Part shown: piece after piece, positions 1 through 6,915 of the stretch | Numbering within the stretch: position 1 is the stretch's first letter | Layout of the letters: the number at the start of each line of letters is the position of its first letter | Notes under the pieces: model-generated | What the model was told of the DNA's origin: nothing | Database searches by the model: none | What the model saw: only the letters and a program-made list of their open reading frames with translations | Assembly: GCA_913060845.1 (NCBI GenBank) | Contig: CAJXVF010000092.1 | Span: 1 to 7,882, forward strand | Reading direction: 5' to 3' | Origin: an uncultured Alphaproteobacteria bacterium | GTDB lineage: Bacteria; Pseudomonadota; Alphaproteobacteria; Bin95 | DNA length: 7,882 nucleotides | Program-made: the position numbers and the translations under genes

Positions 1-49
1 ATCTACACCTCTCTATTCGTCGGCAGCGTCAGATGTGTATAAGAGACAG
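1..49 (+). other. Illumina Nextera i5-side adapter (not genomic)
   Basis: Library adapter rather than organism DNA. Positions 1-8 are the end of the P5 primer, 9-16 (CTCTCTAT) match a standard Nextera i5 index, 17-30 are the read-1 adapter stem, and 31-49 are the 19-bp Tn5 mosaic end ending AAGAGACAG. Genomic sequence begins at about position 50. This block forms an inverted repeat with 7834-7852. Confidence 0.98.
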
Positions 50-54
50 CTTAC

Positions 55-60
55 AGGGAG
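55..60 (+). promoter_or_regulatory. Ribosome binding site for dctP
   Basis: AGGGAG is a good Shine-Dalgarno match and lies 9 bases before position 70, where the DctP signal peptide frame begins. It is the main reason to place the original start at 70 although the triplet there now reads ATA. Any promoter lies beyond the contig end, since only 20 genomic bases precede the gene. Confidence 0.6.
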
Positions 61-69
61 TGTTACACG

Positions 70-1148
70 ATAGAACGTCGCAGCTTTATTAAGGGTGCCG
101 CAATTGCTGGTGCCGCTACTGCAGCGAGTACGCTGGCCGCTCCGGCTATCGCAACTGGCAAGCGCGAACTCAAAATGGTCATGACTTGGCCAAAGAACTC
201 GCCGGGTCTCGGCACCTCCGCCCAGCGGATCGCAGACCGGACACGATGCTGTCCGGTGGTCGCCTGACGGTGAAGCTATATGGCGCTGGCGAGTTGGTCC
301 CAGCCTTCCAGTCCTTTGACGCTGTCGCTGCTGGTGATGCGGACCTTTACCACGCTGCTGAATATTATTGGCAAGGTAAGTCGAAGGGCTACAATTTCAT
401 GACCGCCGTGCCTTATGGCATGACCGGCCCTGAAACCCATGCTTGGATCCGCTATGGCGGTGGCCAGGAACTCTGGGATGAGCTAGCTGCTGGATTCGGC
501 CTCAAAGGCTTCCCAGTTGCCAGCACGGGCGTGCAGATGGGCGGTTGGTTCTGCAAAGACATGAACACGGTCGATGATTTCAAAGGCCTGAAAATGCGCA
601 TGCCGGGCCTTGGCGGTGAAGTGCTGCGCGCACTTGGTGCCAACCCGATTAACTTGCCTGTTGGTGAGATTTATCCGGCACTACAGTCCGGCGCGATTGA
701 TGCGACGGAATGGGTTGGTCCTTGGCATGATCTGGCGTTCGGCTTCTACAAAGTCACCAAGAAATATTACTATCCGGGCTTCCATGAACCAGGCACGGTG
801 GCTTCTGTCGGCATGAACAAGAAGCTGTTCGATGGCATGTCCAAAGAAGATCAGGAGATGATCCGGATCGTCTGCGAAGCCGAGGCCCACACCCAGGGCG
901 CTGAATTCCAGGCCCGCAACCAGGGCTCACTGGATATTTTGGTGGCCAAGCATGCCGTTGAGCTGAAGCGCTATAGCGATGAGCTTCTGGCTGAAGTCCG
1001 TAAAGTTGCGGGCGGCGTGATTGATGAAGTCGGCAATACCGACGCTATCACCAAGAAGATCTACGAAAGCTACACCGCGTACCAGAAGACCACGATGGAG
1101 TGGGCGAAGGTTGCGGAACAAGGCTACATGAACGCCCGGTCTGGCTGA
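70..1148 (+). CDS. dctP: TRAP transporter periplasmic substrate-binding protein DctP (TakP-like), frameshifted
   Basis: Periplasmic solute-binding subunit of a TRAP transporter, which captures an organic acid-type ligand and delivers it to the DctQM membrane complex. The reading has two parts. Frame one runs from 70 to about 240 and encodes a twin-arginine (Tat) signal peptide (ERRSFIKG, an Ala-rich core, likely cleavage after APAIA), then the family opening MTWPKNSPGLGTSAQRIADR. The second part begins about 241 one frame lower and continues with SGGRLTVK to the TGA at 1146-1148. Restoring one base after 241 (ACAC to ATCAC) rejoins them as about 359 residues, normal for the family. In that model Arg177 (KMRMPG) and the Glu214-Trp215 pair (DATEWVGP) fit ligand-site positions known in TakP-type proteins. 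The expected start at 70 reads ATA, not ATG. An open frame from a TTG at 186 exists but would lack the signal peptide, so I reject it. The real ligand cannot be read from sequence. The cause is either assembly error near the contig end or recent inactivation. Confidence 0.88.
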
Positions 1149-1173
1149 GCTAGTCTGGCGTTTGTGAGTAACG

Positions 1174-1213
1174 CGGCGCTGGCTCCTTTCTTGGGGTCAG
1201 CGCCGTAGTTTTT
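1174..1213 (+). terminator. Terminator-like attenuator between dctP and dctQ
   Basis: The left arm at 1174-1186 (CGGCGCTGGCTCC) pairs with 1193-1205 (GGGGTCAGCGCCG) across a six-base loop, TTTCTT. The stem is about 13 bp with two G-T pairs. Five T residues follow at 1209-1213, after a 3-base gap. This resembles an intrinsic terminator. It sits inside the likely operon, so partial termination would raise DctP over DctQM, as a binding protein needs. The strength is not known from sequence. Confidence 0.65.
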
Positions 1214-1240
1214 GGGGGCCTGCGGCTGGAGTGTGCGTGA

Positions 1241-1783
1241 ATGCAAGGGTTGATAGGCGCGATTGATGGTTTGAATGAGCGGGTCGGCAGGTGGGTTTCC
1301 TGGCTGACTTTGGTCATGGTGCTGTTGCAGTTCGCGATTGTGTTGTTTCGCTATGTTTTTGGCATAGGTTGGATCGCGGCCCAGGGAGCGATTGTCTATA
1401 TGCATGCAGCCGTTTTTTTGGGCTTGGCCGGATATACGCTTCGTCACGACGGCCATGTGCGCGTTGATATTTATTACGGCTCTGCCTCGCCAAGGGCTAA
1501 GGCGCGAGTTGACCTTTTTGGCTCACTTTGCCTGCTGCTGCCCATGTCTACCGCTATTTTTGTATTGGCGTTTCCCTATGTCATGTCCTCATGGCGGGTT
1601 CTTGAAGGCTCGCCTGAAGGGCAAAATGGTATTCCTGGCGTCTTCCTATTGAAGTCGATGATCCTGGCATTCGCGCTTTTAGTGGCATTGCAGGGTCTCT
1701 CGCTGGCAGTGAAGTCGTGGATGGTTCTGACAGGCAAGACACCACCGCCAAATGAAGCGGAAGCTGGAGGGCAGGGCGTATGA
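1241..1783 (+). CDS. dctQ: TRAP transporter small permease subunit DctQ
   Basis: Small membrane subunit of the TRAP transporter; with DctM it forms the inner-membrane carrier loaded by DctP. The protein has 180 residues, usual for DctQ, with four likely membrane helices at about 17-40, 48-66, 90-112 and 136-158. Family marks are the RHDGHVRVDIYY segment after helix 2 (residues 69-79) and SPEGQNGIPGVFLLKS before helix 4 (124-139), typical of the subgroup paired with TakP-like DctP. The ATG at 1241 is chosen because GGAG at 1228-1231 lies 9 bases upstream and the first helix follows directly. It starts 92 bases after dctP, beyond the attenuator hairpin, and its TGA overlaps the dctM start in an ATGA, implying translational coupling. 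I see no defect in it. Confidence 0.93.
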   Translation: MQGLIGAIDGLNERVGRWVSWLTLVMVLLQFAIVLFRYVFGIGWIAAQGAIVYMHAAVFLGLAGYTLRHDGHVRVDIYYGSASPRAKARVDLFGSLCLLLPMSTAIFVLAFPYVMSSWRVLEGSPEGQNGIPGVFLLKSMILAFALLVALQGLSLAVKSWMVLTGKTPPPNEAEAGGQGV

Positions 1784-3375
1784 GCCTTTATGAAATCCTC
1801 GGCCTGCTGCTGTTCGGAACCGTCTGCCTGACACTGATGGCGGGTTTCCCCGTCGCATTCACCCTTGGCGGGGTATCGCTGTTATTTGCACTCGGCGGCT
1901 CTTTCATCGGCGCATTTGACCTTTCGTTCTTAGGGTTCGTCTCCAATCGCATTTTTGGTGTGATGACCAATGAAGTGCTGATCGCCGTGCCGCTCTTCGT
2001 CTTCATGGGCGTGATGCTGGAACGCTCAAAGGTCGCGGAAGAGCTACTAGAAGCCATGGGGGCCGCGTTTACCTCACTGCCCGGCGGCCTTGGTATTGCT
2101 GTATGTATCGTCGGCGCATTGCTGGCAGCCTCCACGGGCATTGTGGGAGCCACAGTCGTCACCATGGGCCTGCTCTCGCTGCCAACTATGCTGAACCGGG
2201 GTTATGACTCGAAACTGGCGACAGGCGCCATCTGCGCTTCAGGCACTCTCGGCCAAATCATCCCGCCCTCCATCGTGCTCGTGGTGTTGGGCGACCAGAT
2301 ATCGAATGCCTACCAAGATGCGCAGCGCCAGCTCGGCAACTTTGCGCCAGATCCCGTGTCAGTCGGTGACCTGTTCGCTGGCACACTCATTCCGGGCTTG
2401 ATGCTGGTCGGTCTCTATATCGCCTACATCATGTTCCGCGCAATTATGAATCCCGCAGGCGCCCCGCTAGTCCCGCGTGAGGCCATCACTGGTTCTGGTG
2501 ATAGTGGCCCTGTGATTGGCCGCATGTTGAAAGCGCTGGTAGCCCCAGTTGTGCTGATTGTTGCTGTGCTGGGGTCGATCTTGGCGGGCGTTGCGACGCC
2601 GACCGAAGCGGCTGCTGCCGGCGCTGTTGGTGCTGCTTTCTTAGGTGGGCTCAGGATATCGAAAAAATCTGGCTGCCCGATCTACGTGGCCGCGGCGTGC
2701 TTGATTCTGGTGCTGTTGCTGACAGGGTTTGTTGACCTGCGACTGGGCCGCGATCAAGTCAGCAGTGGTGAGCAGATTGGCATCATTCTGGCGGCCATAG
2801 CCTGTATCGGGATCATTTGGGGCCTAGGCACAGCGCTGCTTCGGATCAATTCGGACGGCACCCTTGGGGAAGTCTCTCAGCAGACAGCCAAGATCAGCGC
2901 GATGGTGTTCGGCATCGTCATCGGCGCGCAGCTATTCAGCCTCGTATTCCGGGGCTTGCATGGTGATGACGTGGTGCATGAATTCCTGAAAGACCTGCCC
3001 GGCGGCGCTGCCGGCACGATGTTCTTCGTGATGCTCATCATGTTCGTGATGGGCTTCTTCTTGGACTTCATCGAAATCACGTTCGTCGTTGTTCCGATCG
3101 CAGCGCCCATTCTGCTGCTGATGGACCTGAACCCCGTCTGGCTCGGCATCATGATCGCCGTGAACCTGCAGACGTCCTTCTTAACGCCGCCGTTCGGCTT
3201 TGCGCTGTTCTACTTGCGGGGTGTGGCACCGCCGAGTGTGCTGACGCGGGATATATATCGCGGCATCATCCCGTTCGTTGGGCTACAACTCATTATGCTC
3301 GGCATCCTGGCTGCTTTCCCAGAATTGACGCTTTGGCTACCGCGGATGATCTACGGCACGGTCGCGGGCGATTAA
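1780..3375 (+). CDS. dctM: TRAP transporter large permease subunit DctM (long form)
   Basis: Large membrane subunit that carries the ion-coupled substrate path of the TRAP transporter. It has 531 residues and is hydrophobic throughout. Conserved blocks in order are LAASTGIVGATVVTMG (115-130), ASGTLGQIIPPSI (153-165), VATPTEAAAAGAVGA (271-285), LDFIEITFVVVPIAAPIL (428-445) and NLQTSFLTPPFGFALFYLRG (462-481). Classical DctM proteins are about 425-440 residues. The extra length here includes a segment at about 295-360 with two more predicted helices (about 301-320 and 334-353) between the two halves, as in long members of the mannitol/chloroaromatic subgroup. The start is supported by GGAGG at 1766-1770, 9 bases upstream, and by the 4-base overlap with dctQ. 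The frame is intact to the TAA at 3373-3375. Confidence 0.95.
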   Translation: MSLYEILGLLLFGTVCLTLMAGFPVAFTLGGVSLLFALGGSFIGAFDLSFLGFVSNRIFGVMTNEVLIAVPLFVFMGVMLERSKVAEELLEAMGAAFTSLPGGLGIAVCIVGALLAASTGIVGATVVTMGLLSLPTMLNRGYDSKLATGAICASGTLGQIIPPSIVLVVLGDQISNAYQDAQRQLGNFAPDPVSVGDLFAGTLIPGLMLVGLYIAYIMFRAIMNPAGAPLVPREAITGSGDSGPVIGRMLKALVAPVVLIVAVLGSILAGVATPTEAAAAGAVGAAFLGGLRISKKSGCPIYVAAACLILVLLLTGFVDLRLGRDQVSSGEQIGIILAAIACIGIIWGLGTALLRINSDGTLGEVSQQTAKISAMVFGIVIGAQLFSLVFRGLHGDDVVHEFLKDLPGGAAGTMFFVMLIMFVMGFFLDFIEITFVVVPIAAPILLLMDLNPVWLGIMIAVNLQTSFLTPPFGFALFYLRGVAPPSVLTRDIYRGIIPFVGLQLIMLGILAAFPELTLWLPRMIYGTVAGD

Positions 3376-3378
3376 GGG

Positions 3379-3404
3379 GAGCGGCGGTCGCCTGACCGCC
3401 GCTC
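3379..3404. terminator. Hairpin between convergent operons
   Basis: A perfect 11-bp stem, GAGCGGCGGTC (3379-3389) against GACCGCCGCTC (3394-3404), closes on a four-base loop, GCCT. It fills most of the 37-base gap between the ends of dctM and the DUF1244 gene, so it can fold in both transcripts. No T run follows on either strand, so it is not a classical intrinsic terminator. It may instead stabilise mRNA ends or act with Rho. Confidence 0.6.
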
Positions 3405-3412
3405 AACAAGCC

Positions 3413-3715
3413 CTAGCCATGGCTCTTTTCGAATGCAGCCTTTTGTTCGGCGGTCGCTTCCGTCTGGTGTTTTGCTTTCCATTCGGGATACGGCATGCCG
3501 TAGACAATTTCGCGGGCATCTTCGTAGCCTAGATCCAGGCCCTTTTCCTTCGCTGCCGCCGTGTACCATTTGGACAGGCAGTTACGGCAGAATCCGGCCA
3601 GGTTCATCAGGTCGATATTCTGCACATCAGTACGCTCGCGCATGTGATCCACAAGCGTGCGGAATGCGGCGGCTTCGAGTTCGAGGCGGGTTTGGTCGTC
3701 TAGGCTTGTCGGCAT
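3413..3715 (-). CDS. DUF1244 family small protein
   Basis: Conserved small protein of unknown function, recognised as DUF1244 from the core around VQNIDLMNLAGFCRNCLSKW and from EDAREIVYGMPYPEWKAKHQ. The core holds a Cys-Arg-Asn-Cys pair that could bind metal or be redox active; that is inference. The product is soluble and about 100 residues, normal for the family, with no signal peptide or membrane helix. I choose the ATG at 3715, where GGAG (3725-3722) lies 6 bases upstream. A longer start at 3727 would add MERD but has no clear ribosome binding site. The gene follows mutL by 20 bases (8 with the longer start) and is probably the last gene of the M16-pgi-mutL operon. Confidence 0.88.
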   Translation of the reverse strand: MPTSLDDQTRLELEAAAFRTLVDHMRERTDVQNIDLMNLAGFCRNCLSKWYTAAAKEKGLDLGYEDAREIVYGMPYPEWKAKHQTEATAEQKAAFEKSHG

Positions 3716-3735
3716 GTCTCGCTCCATTCAACGGC

Positions 3736-5544
3736 TTAGCGCCGGTGAAACAGGCGCTCGATATCGGCTAGGTCTAGCTCAATATAGGTCGGTCGGCCAT
3801 GATTGCATCGCCCGGCGTTCGGCGTCACTTCCATTTCTCTGAGAAGTGCATCCATTTCCGCCTGATTGAGCGTGCGACCTGCACGGACGCTGCCATGGCA
3901 AGCCATTGTGGCCGCTACATGATCCAGGCGCTCCAACAACGGTTCCGCACCACCAGCAGATTGCACCTCATCCGCCAGATCACGCACAAGCGCTTGGGCA
4001 TCGACCTCACCCAGTAGGGCAGGGGTTTCGCGAACTAGCAGTGCGCCGGGCCCAAAGGCTTCAAGCACAAGACCGAGTTCAGCCAGCGCTGCCGCTTCCT
4101 CAAGCAGAGCCGCCACAGCAACCTGATCCAGCTCAACAACTTCCGGAATCAACAGCATTTGCCGGTTAACCCCACCAGCGGCGCATGCGGCTTTCAGGCG
4201 TTCGTAGACCAACCGTTCATGGGCCGCATGTTGATCCACTAGCACGATGCCGCTTGATGTTTGGGCGACGATATAGGCGCTATGCAATTGGGCTCGAGCA
4301 GCACCAAGCGGGTAATCGCCTACCGGTTCATCGATAGACGGTTCATCCATGCGTGCCGTTGGCGGGAAGGCGGCATTCTGATCCAGCGGCTGCTGAAAGT
4401 GTGCCGCACTTTCTGCCAGTCCAGCGGAAGGATGCTGTGGTCGGTAGCCGCCGTATCCAGCTGACAGTCCCGGCGTAGGTGCCCGCCAAGCGCCAAGAGC
4501 AGCCTCGCTGGTAGTAGCGCCGGTTGCGAACCCAGCGGCGGCCAGCGCGTGTTTTAAGGCGGAGATGACCATGCCCCGCACCATGCCCGGTTCCCGAAAC
4601 CGGACTTCCGTTTTGGCAGGGTGGACGTTGACGTCTACGGCTTCCGGGGGCACATCCAGGAATAGCGCGAGGCCAGGAAACCGTCCGCGGGGCAGGATGT
4701 CGGCATAGGCGGCGCGCGCGGCACCAAGCAGGACGGGATCGCGAACTGGCCTGCCGTTCACAAAGAAATACTGCGCTAGCCCATTCCCACGATCATATCC
4801 GGGCGCGCTGGCATGCCCCGTTAGGCGAATACCTTCGCGCTCCGCTTCTATCGACAAAGCATGGGCGCCGAATTCCCGCCCGATTACGGCGGTCGCGCGG
4901 TTTAGGCGAGCCGAGAACAGGTCGCCATTGTCGGCAGGTAGATTCACCATCTGGCGGCCGGAATCTTCCAGCCGGAACGCAATCTCAGCGCGGGCGAGGG
5001 CGAGGCGGCGCAGAATGTCTGCAGAGGCTTGGGATTCGCTGCGGGCACTTCTCAGGAACTTCAGGCGAGCAGGGGTAGCAAAAAACAGGTCGCGGGCTTC
5101 AGCCGTTGTGCCAGGGGCGCGGGATGCTGGTTCAGGGCCAGTGACAGCGCCGGCATCAACCCGAATGCGCCAGGCTGCGTCTGCATCGCGTTGGCGGCTG
5201 GTGAGCGTCAAACGTGCGACCGCGCCGATGGATGGCAGGGCCTCCCCCCGAAACCCCAGGGTTTCGATGTGCACAAGATCATCATCGGGCAGTTTCGACG
5301 TTGCGTGACGTTCGATGGCGAGGGTCAGTTCATCCGGCCCCATGCCAATGCCATTATCCGCGACACTAACGAGTGTGCGGCCGCCTTCGCCGAGCGTTAC
5401 ATCAATTCGAGTGGCACCTGCGTCCAGCGCGTTTTCAACAAGTTCTTTGACGACGGCGGCAGGCCGCTCAACCACCTCACCTGCTGCGATCCGGTTGACC
5501 AGACCAGAGGGCAGGCGGCGCAGCACGACACCGTCTTTGCTCAT
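3736..5544 (-). CDS. mutL: DNA mismatch repair protein MutL (endonuclease type)
   Basis: MutL links mismatch recognition by MutS to strand incision and removal. The protein has 602 residues. The N-terminal GHKL ATPase domain shows VVKELVENALDAGAT (31-45, Glu34 likely the catalytic base and Asn38 binding Mg), DNGIGM (63-68) and ATSKL with GFRGEAL (81-85, 97-103). The transducer domain carries FFVNGRPVRD and DVNVHPAKTEVRF (260-316). A Gly/Ala/Pro-rich linker spans about 340-412. The C-terminal domain has the metal-binding endonuclease motif DQHA-x2-E-x4-E (437-448), ACHGS (548-552), CNHGRP (580-585) and a final FHR (599-601). QMLLIP (462-467) resembles the beta-clamp binding site of such MutLs. 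The protein should therefore nick DNA itself, as in bacteria without MutH. Its ATG overlaps the pgi stop in an ATGA, with only a weak, close AAGG before it, suggesting coupled translation. It is intact. Confidence 0.97.
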   Translation of the reverse strand: MSKDGVVLRRLPSGLVNRIAAGEVVERPAAVVKELVENALDAGATRIDVTLGEGGRTLVSVADNGIGMGPDELTLAIERHATSKLPDDDLVHIETLGFRGEALPSIGAVARLTLTSRQRDADAAWRIRVDAGAVTGPEPASRAPGTTAEARDLFFATPARLKFLRSARSESQASADILRRLALARAEIAFRLEDSGRQMVNLPADNGDLFSARLNRATAVIGREFGAHALSIEAEREGIRLTGHASAPGYDRGNGLAQYFFVNGRPVRDPVLLGAARAAYADILPRGRFPGLALFLDVPPEAVDVNVHPAKTEVRFREPGMVRGMVISALKHALAAAGFATGATTSEAALGAWRAPTPGLSAGYGGYRPQHPSAGLAESAAHFQQPLDQNAAFPPTARMDEPSIDEPVGDYPLGAARAQLHSAYIVAQTSSGIVLVDQHAAHERLVYERLKAACAAGGVNRQMLLIPEVVELDQVAVAALLEEAAALAELGLVLEAFGPGALLVRETPALLGEVDAQALVRDLADEVQSAGGAEPLLERLDHVAATMACHGSVRAGRTLNQAEMDALLREMEVTPNAGRCNHGRPTYIELDLADIERLFHRR

Positions 5545-6908
5545 CGCCTTCGAGCGGCTGAAAGATAGGCCCTTGCCAATTCCTTGCCTTCCTCAACTGC
5601 CGGCTGGTCGAATGGATCGACCTTTAGAAGTCGTGCCGCCAGGATGGTTTCGAGCATGTAGTGCGCCATCAGCGCGCCCATGCTGCGTTCATCTGGTTGC
5701 GCAATCCGCAGAATGCGCGTCGGACGACCGTTCTTAATCAGCATTTCTGCCGTAGCCCGTTGCTCTGCCTCTAGCAGATCGCCAAGGCGTTTGCCTGACA
5801 AATAGTCTAGCTCCGCGTCCTTTGATTCAGCAACATCCGGTCCAGCGCCCGTGGCGTCTGCCAGGATCAATGTGAACAGCTTATCGCTCGGTCCTGCCAG
5901 ATATAGCTGCAATTGGCTGTGCTGATCGACGGCACCCAAAGCATTCACGGGCAAGGAACCGTTGCCGTCTTTGCCAAGGCTTTCTGCCCAAAGCTGGCGG
6001 AACCAGAAAGCAAAAGGCTGGAGCGCATCTTGATAGGGCATCAATACAGATGCGCCGACGCCGCGCGTATTCCCAAGCCCGATATTGAGCGCGGCACCCA
6101 GTACCGCCGGGCTGCTCATCGCATTCACATTGAGAGACGCATCAAGGGCTGCCTTTGCACTGCCCCGGATGGCGCGAATATCAAGCCCAGCAATGGCGGC
6201 AGGTAGCAGCCCGACATTAGACAGTGCGGAATAACGTCCGCCAACGCGCGGATCGTGTGCGAGGACAGGCATGCCATGGGCCTCAGCAATCCGGCTGAGG
6301 GGGCTGGGCTTTGGTTCAGTCAGTGCTGTGAAGGTTTTGGCCGCCGCGTTGGCGCCAAGCTTGCTCTCGATCCATTCCAGACAGGTCAAAGTTTGCAGCA
6401 GCGTTTCTGCTGTGCCGCCGGATTTGGAGACTGCAACGAAGCGCGTACGGGCTGGATCAGCTGTCCGAAAGAATGCGTCAAATGTGGTTGGGTCAACGTT
6501 ATCGAAGAACACGAGGCGCGGCTTGCCAGGGCGTGGGCCAAAGCCGCACTCAGCTAACGCTGTGAGGGTTTGCCCGCCCAAGCTAGATCCACCGGTGCCA
6601 AGCACCGCAACAGTGTCAGCGCCATCGCTAATCCGAACTGCCGCTGCTTCGATTTCCGCAAAATCTTCCGTCTTGTCTGGCAAGCTGAGGACGGCGGATG
6701 CGCCGGAATGTCGATCTGCCGCCAGCTCGATCAGGTCATCAGCCAGTTCTGTCGCCAATGCAGCTAGGGTCTCTGGTGCCAACATATTGGCATCAGCAGA
6801 CACCGCTCCGGCTAAGTCTTGGCTGTAAAATGGAGTGCGGACATGTTGATCAGAATCTGGGCTGAGACCAGTATCTAACGGATCTTGCGGGCAATAAGAC
6901 GCATCCAT
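5541..6908 (-). CDS. pgi: Glucose-6-phosphate isomerase, short form
   Basis: Cytosolic enzyme that interconverts glucose 6-phosphate and fructose 6-phosphate, serving glycolysis, gluconeogenesis and the entry to the Entner-Doudoroff and pentose phosphate routes. From the ATG at 6908 it has 455 residues, shorter than the ~550 of E. coli-type enzymes but usual for the short bacterial form. The first SIS domain shows LGTGGSSLGG (103-112) and the phosphate-binding SKSGGTAET (161-169). GGRYSALSNVGLL (223-235) follows. Likely catalytic residues are Glu309 in WAESLGKDG, His330 in DQHSQLQ and Lys442 in FDQPAVEEGK, each in its family context. AAGGA (6924-6920) lies 11 bases before 6908. Starts at 6929 or 6974 are possible but would overlap the peptidase gene and lack a visible ribosome binding site. 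The gene follows the peptidase stop by 7 bases and overlaps mutL by 4. Confidence 0.95.
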   Translation of the reverse strand: MDASYCPQDPLDTGLSPDSDQHVRTPFYSQDLAGAVSADANMLAPETLAALATELADDLIELAADRHSGASAVLSLPDKTEDFAEIEAAAVRISDGADTVAVLGTGGSSLGGQTLTALAECGFGPRPGKPRLVFFDNVDPTTFDAFFRTADPARTRFVAVSKSGGTAETLLQTLTCLEWIESKLGANAAAKTFTALTEPKPSPLSRIAEAHGMPVLAHDPRVGGRYSALSNVGLLPAAIAGLDIRAIRGSAKAALDASLNVNAMSSPAVLGAALNIGLGNTRGVGASVLMPYQDALQPFAFWFRQLWAESLGKDGNGSLPVNALGAVDQHSQLQLYLAGPSDKLFTLILADATGAGPDVAESKDAELDYLSGKRLGDLLEAEQRATAEMLIKNGRPTRILRIAQPDERSMGALMAHYMLETILAARLLKVDPFDQPAVEEGKELARAYLSAARRR

Positions 6909-6915
6909 GGCTGCT

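Noticed and set aside
186..1148. DctP starting at a TTG at 186
   Set aside because: Its first ~20 residues (MAKELAGSRHLRPADRRPDT) are out-of-frame translation of the true mature N-terminus. The signal peptide and the WPKNSPGLGT opening are read in the other frame.
1788..2165. 125-codon open frame on the - strand opposite dctM
   Set aside because: It is a shadow of the dctM coding frame. It is rich in Ser/Pro/Thr from antisense reading of hydrophobic codons, with no ribosome binding site or family resemblance.
5029..5568. 179-codon open frame on the + strand opposite mutL
   Set aside because: It is antisense to the conserved ATPase domain of MutL. The residue content is atypical and there are no recognisable motifs.
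6271..6828. 185-codon open frame on the + strand opposite pgi
   Set aside because: It has low-complexity Ser/Ala/Arg-rich composition, resembles no known family, and lies antisense to a well-supported gene.
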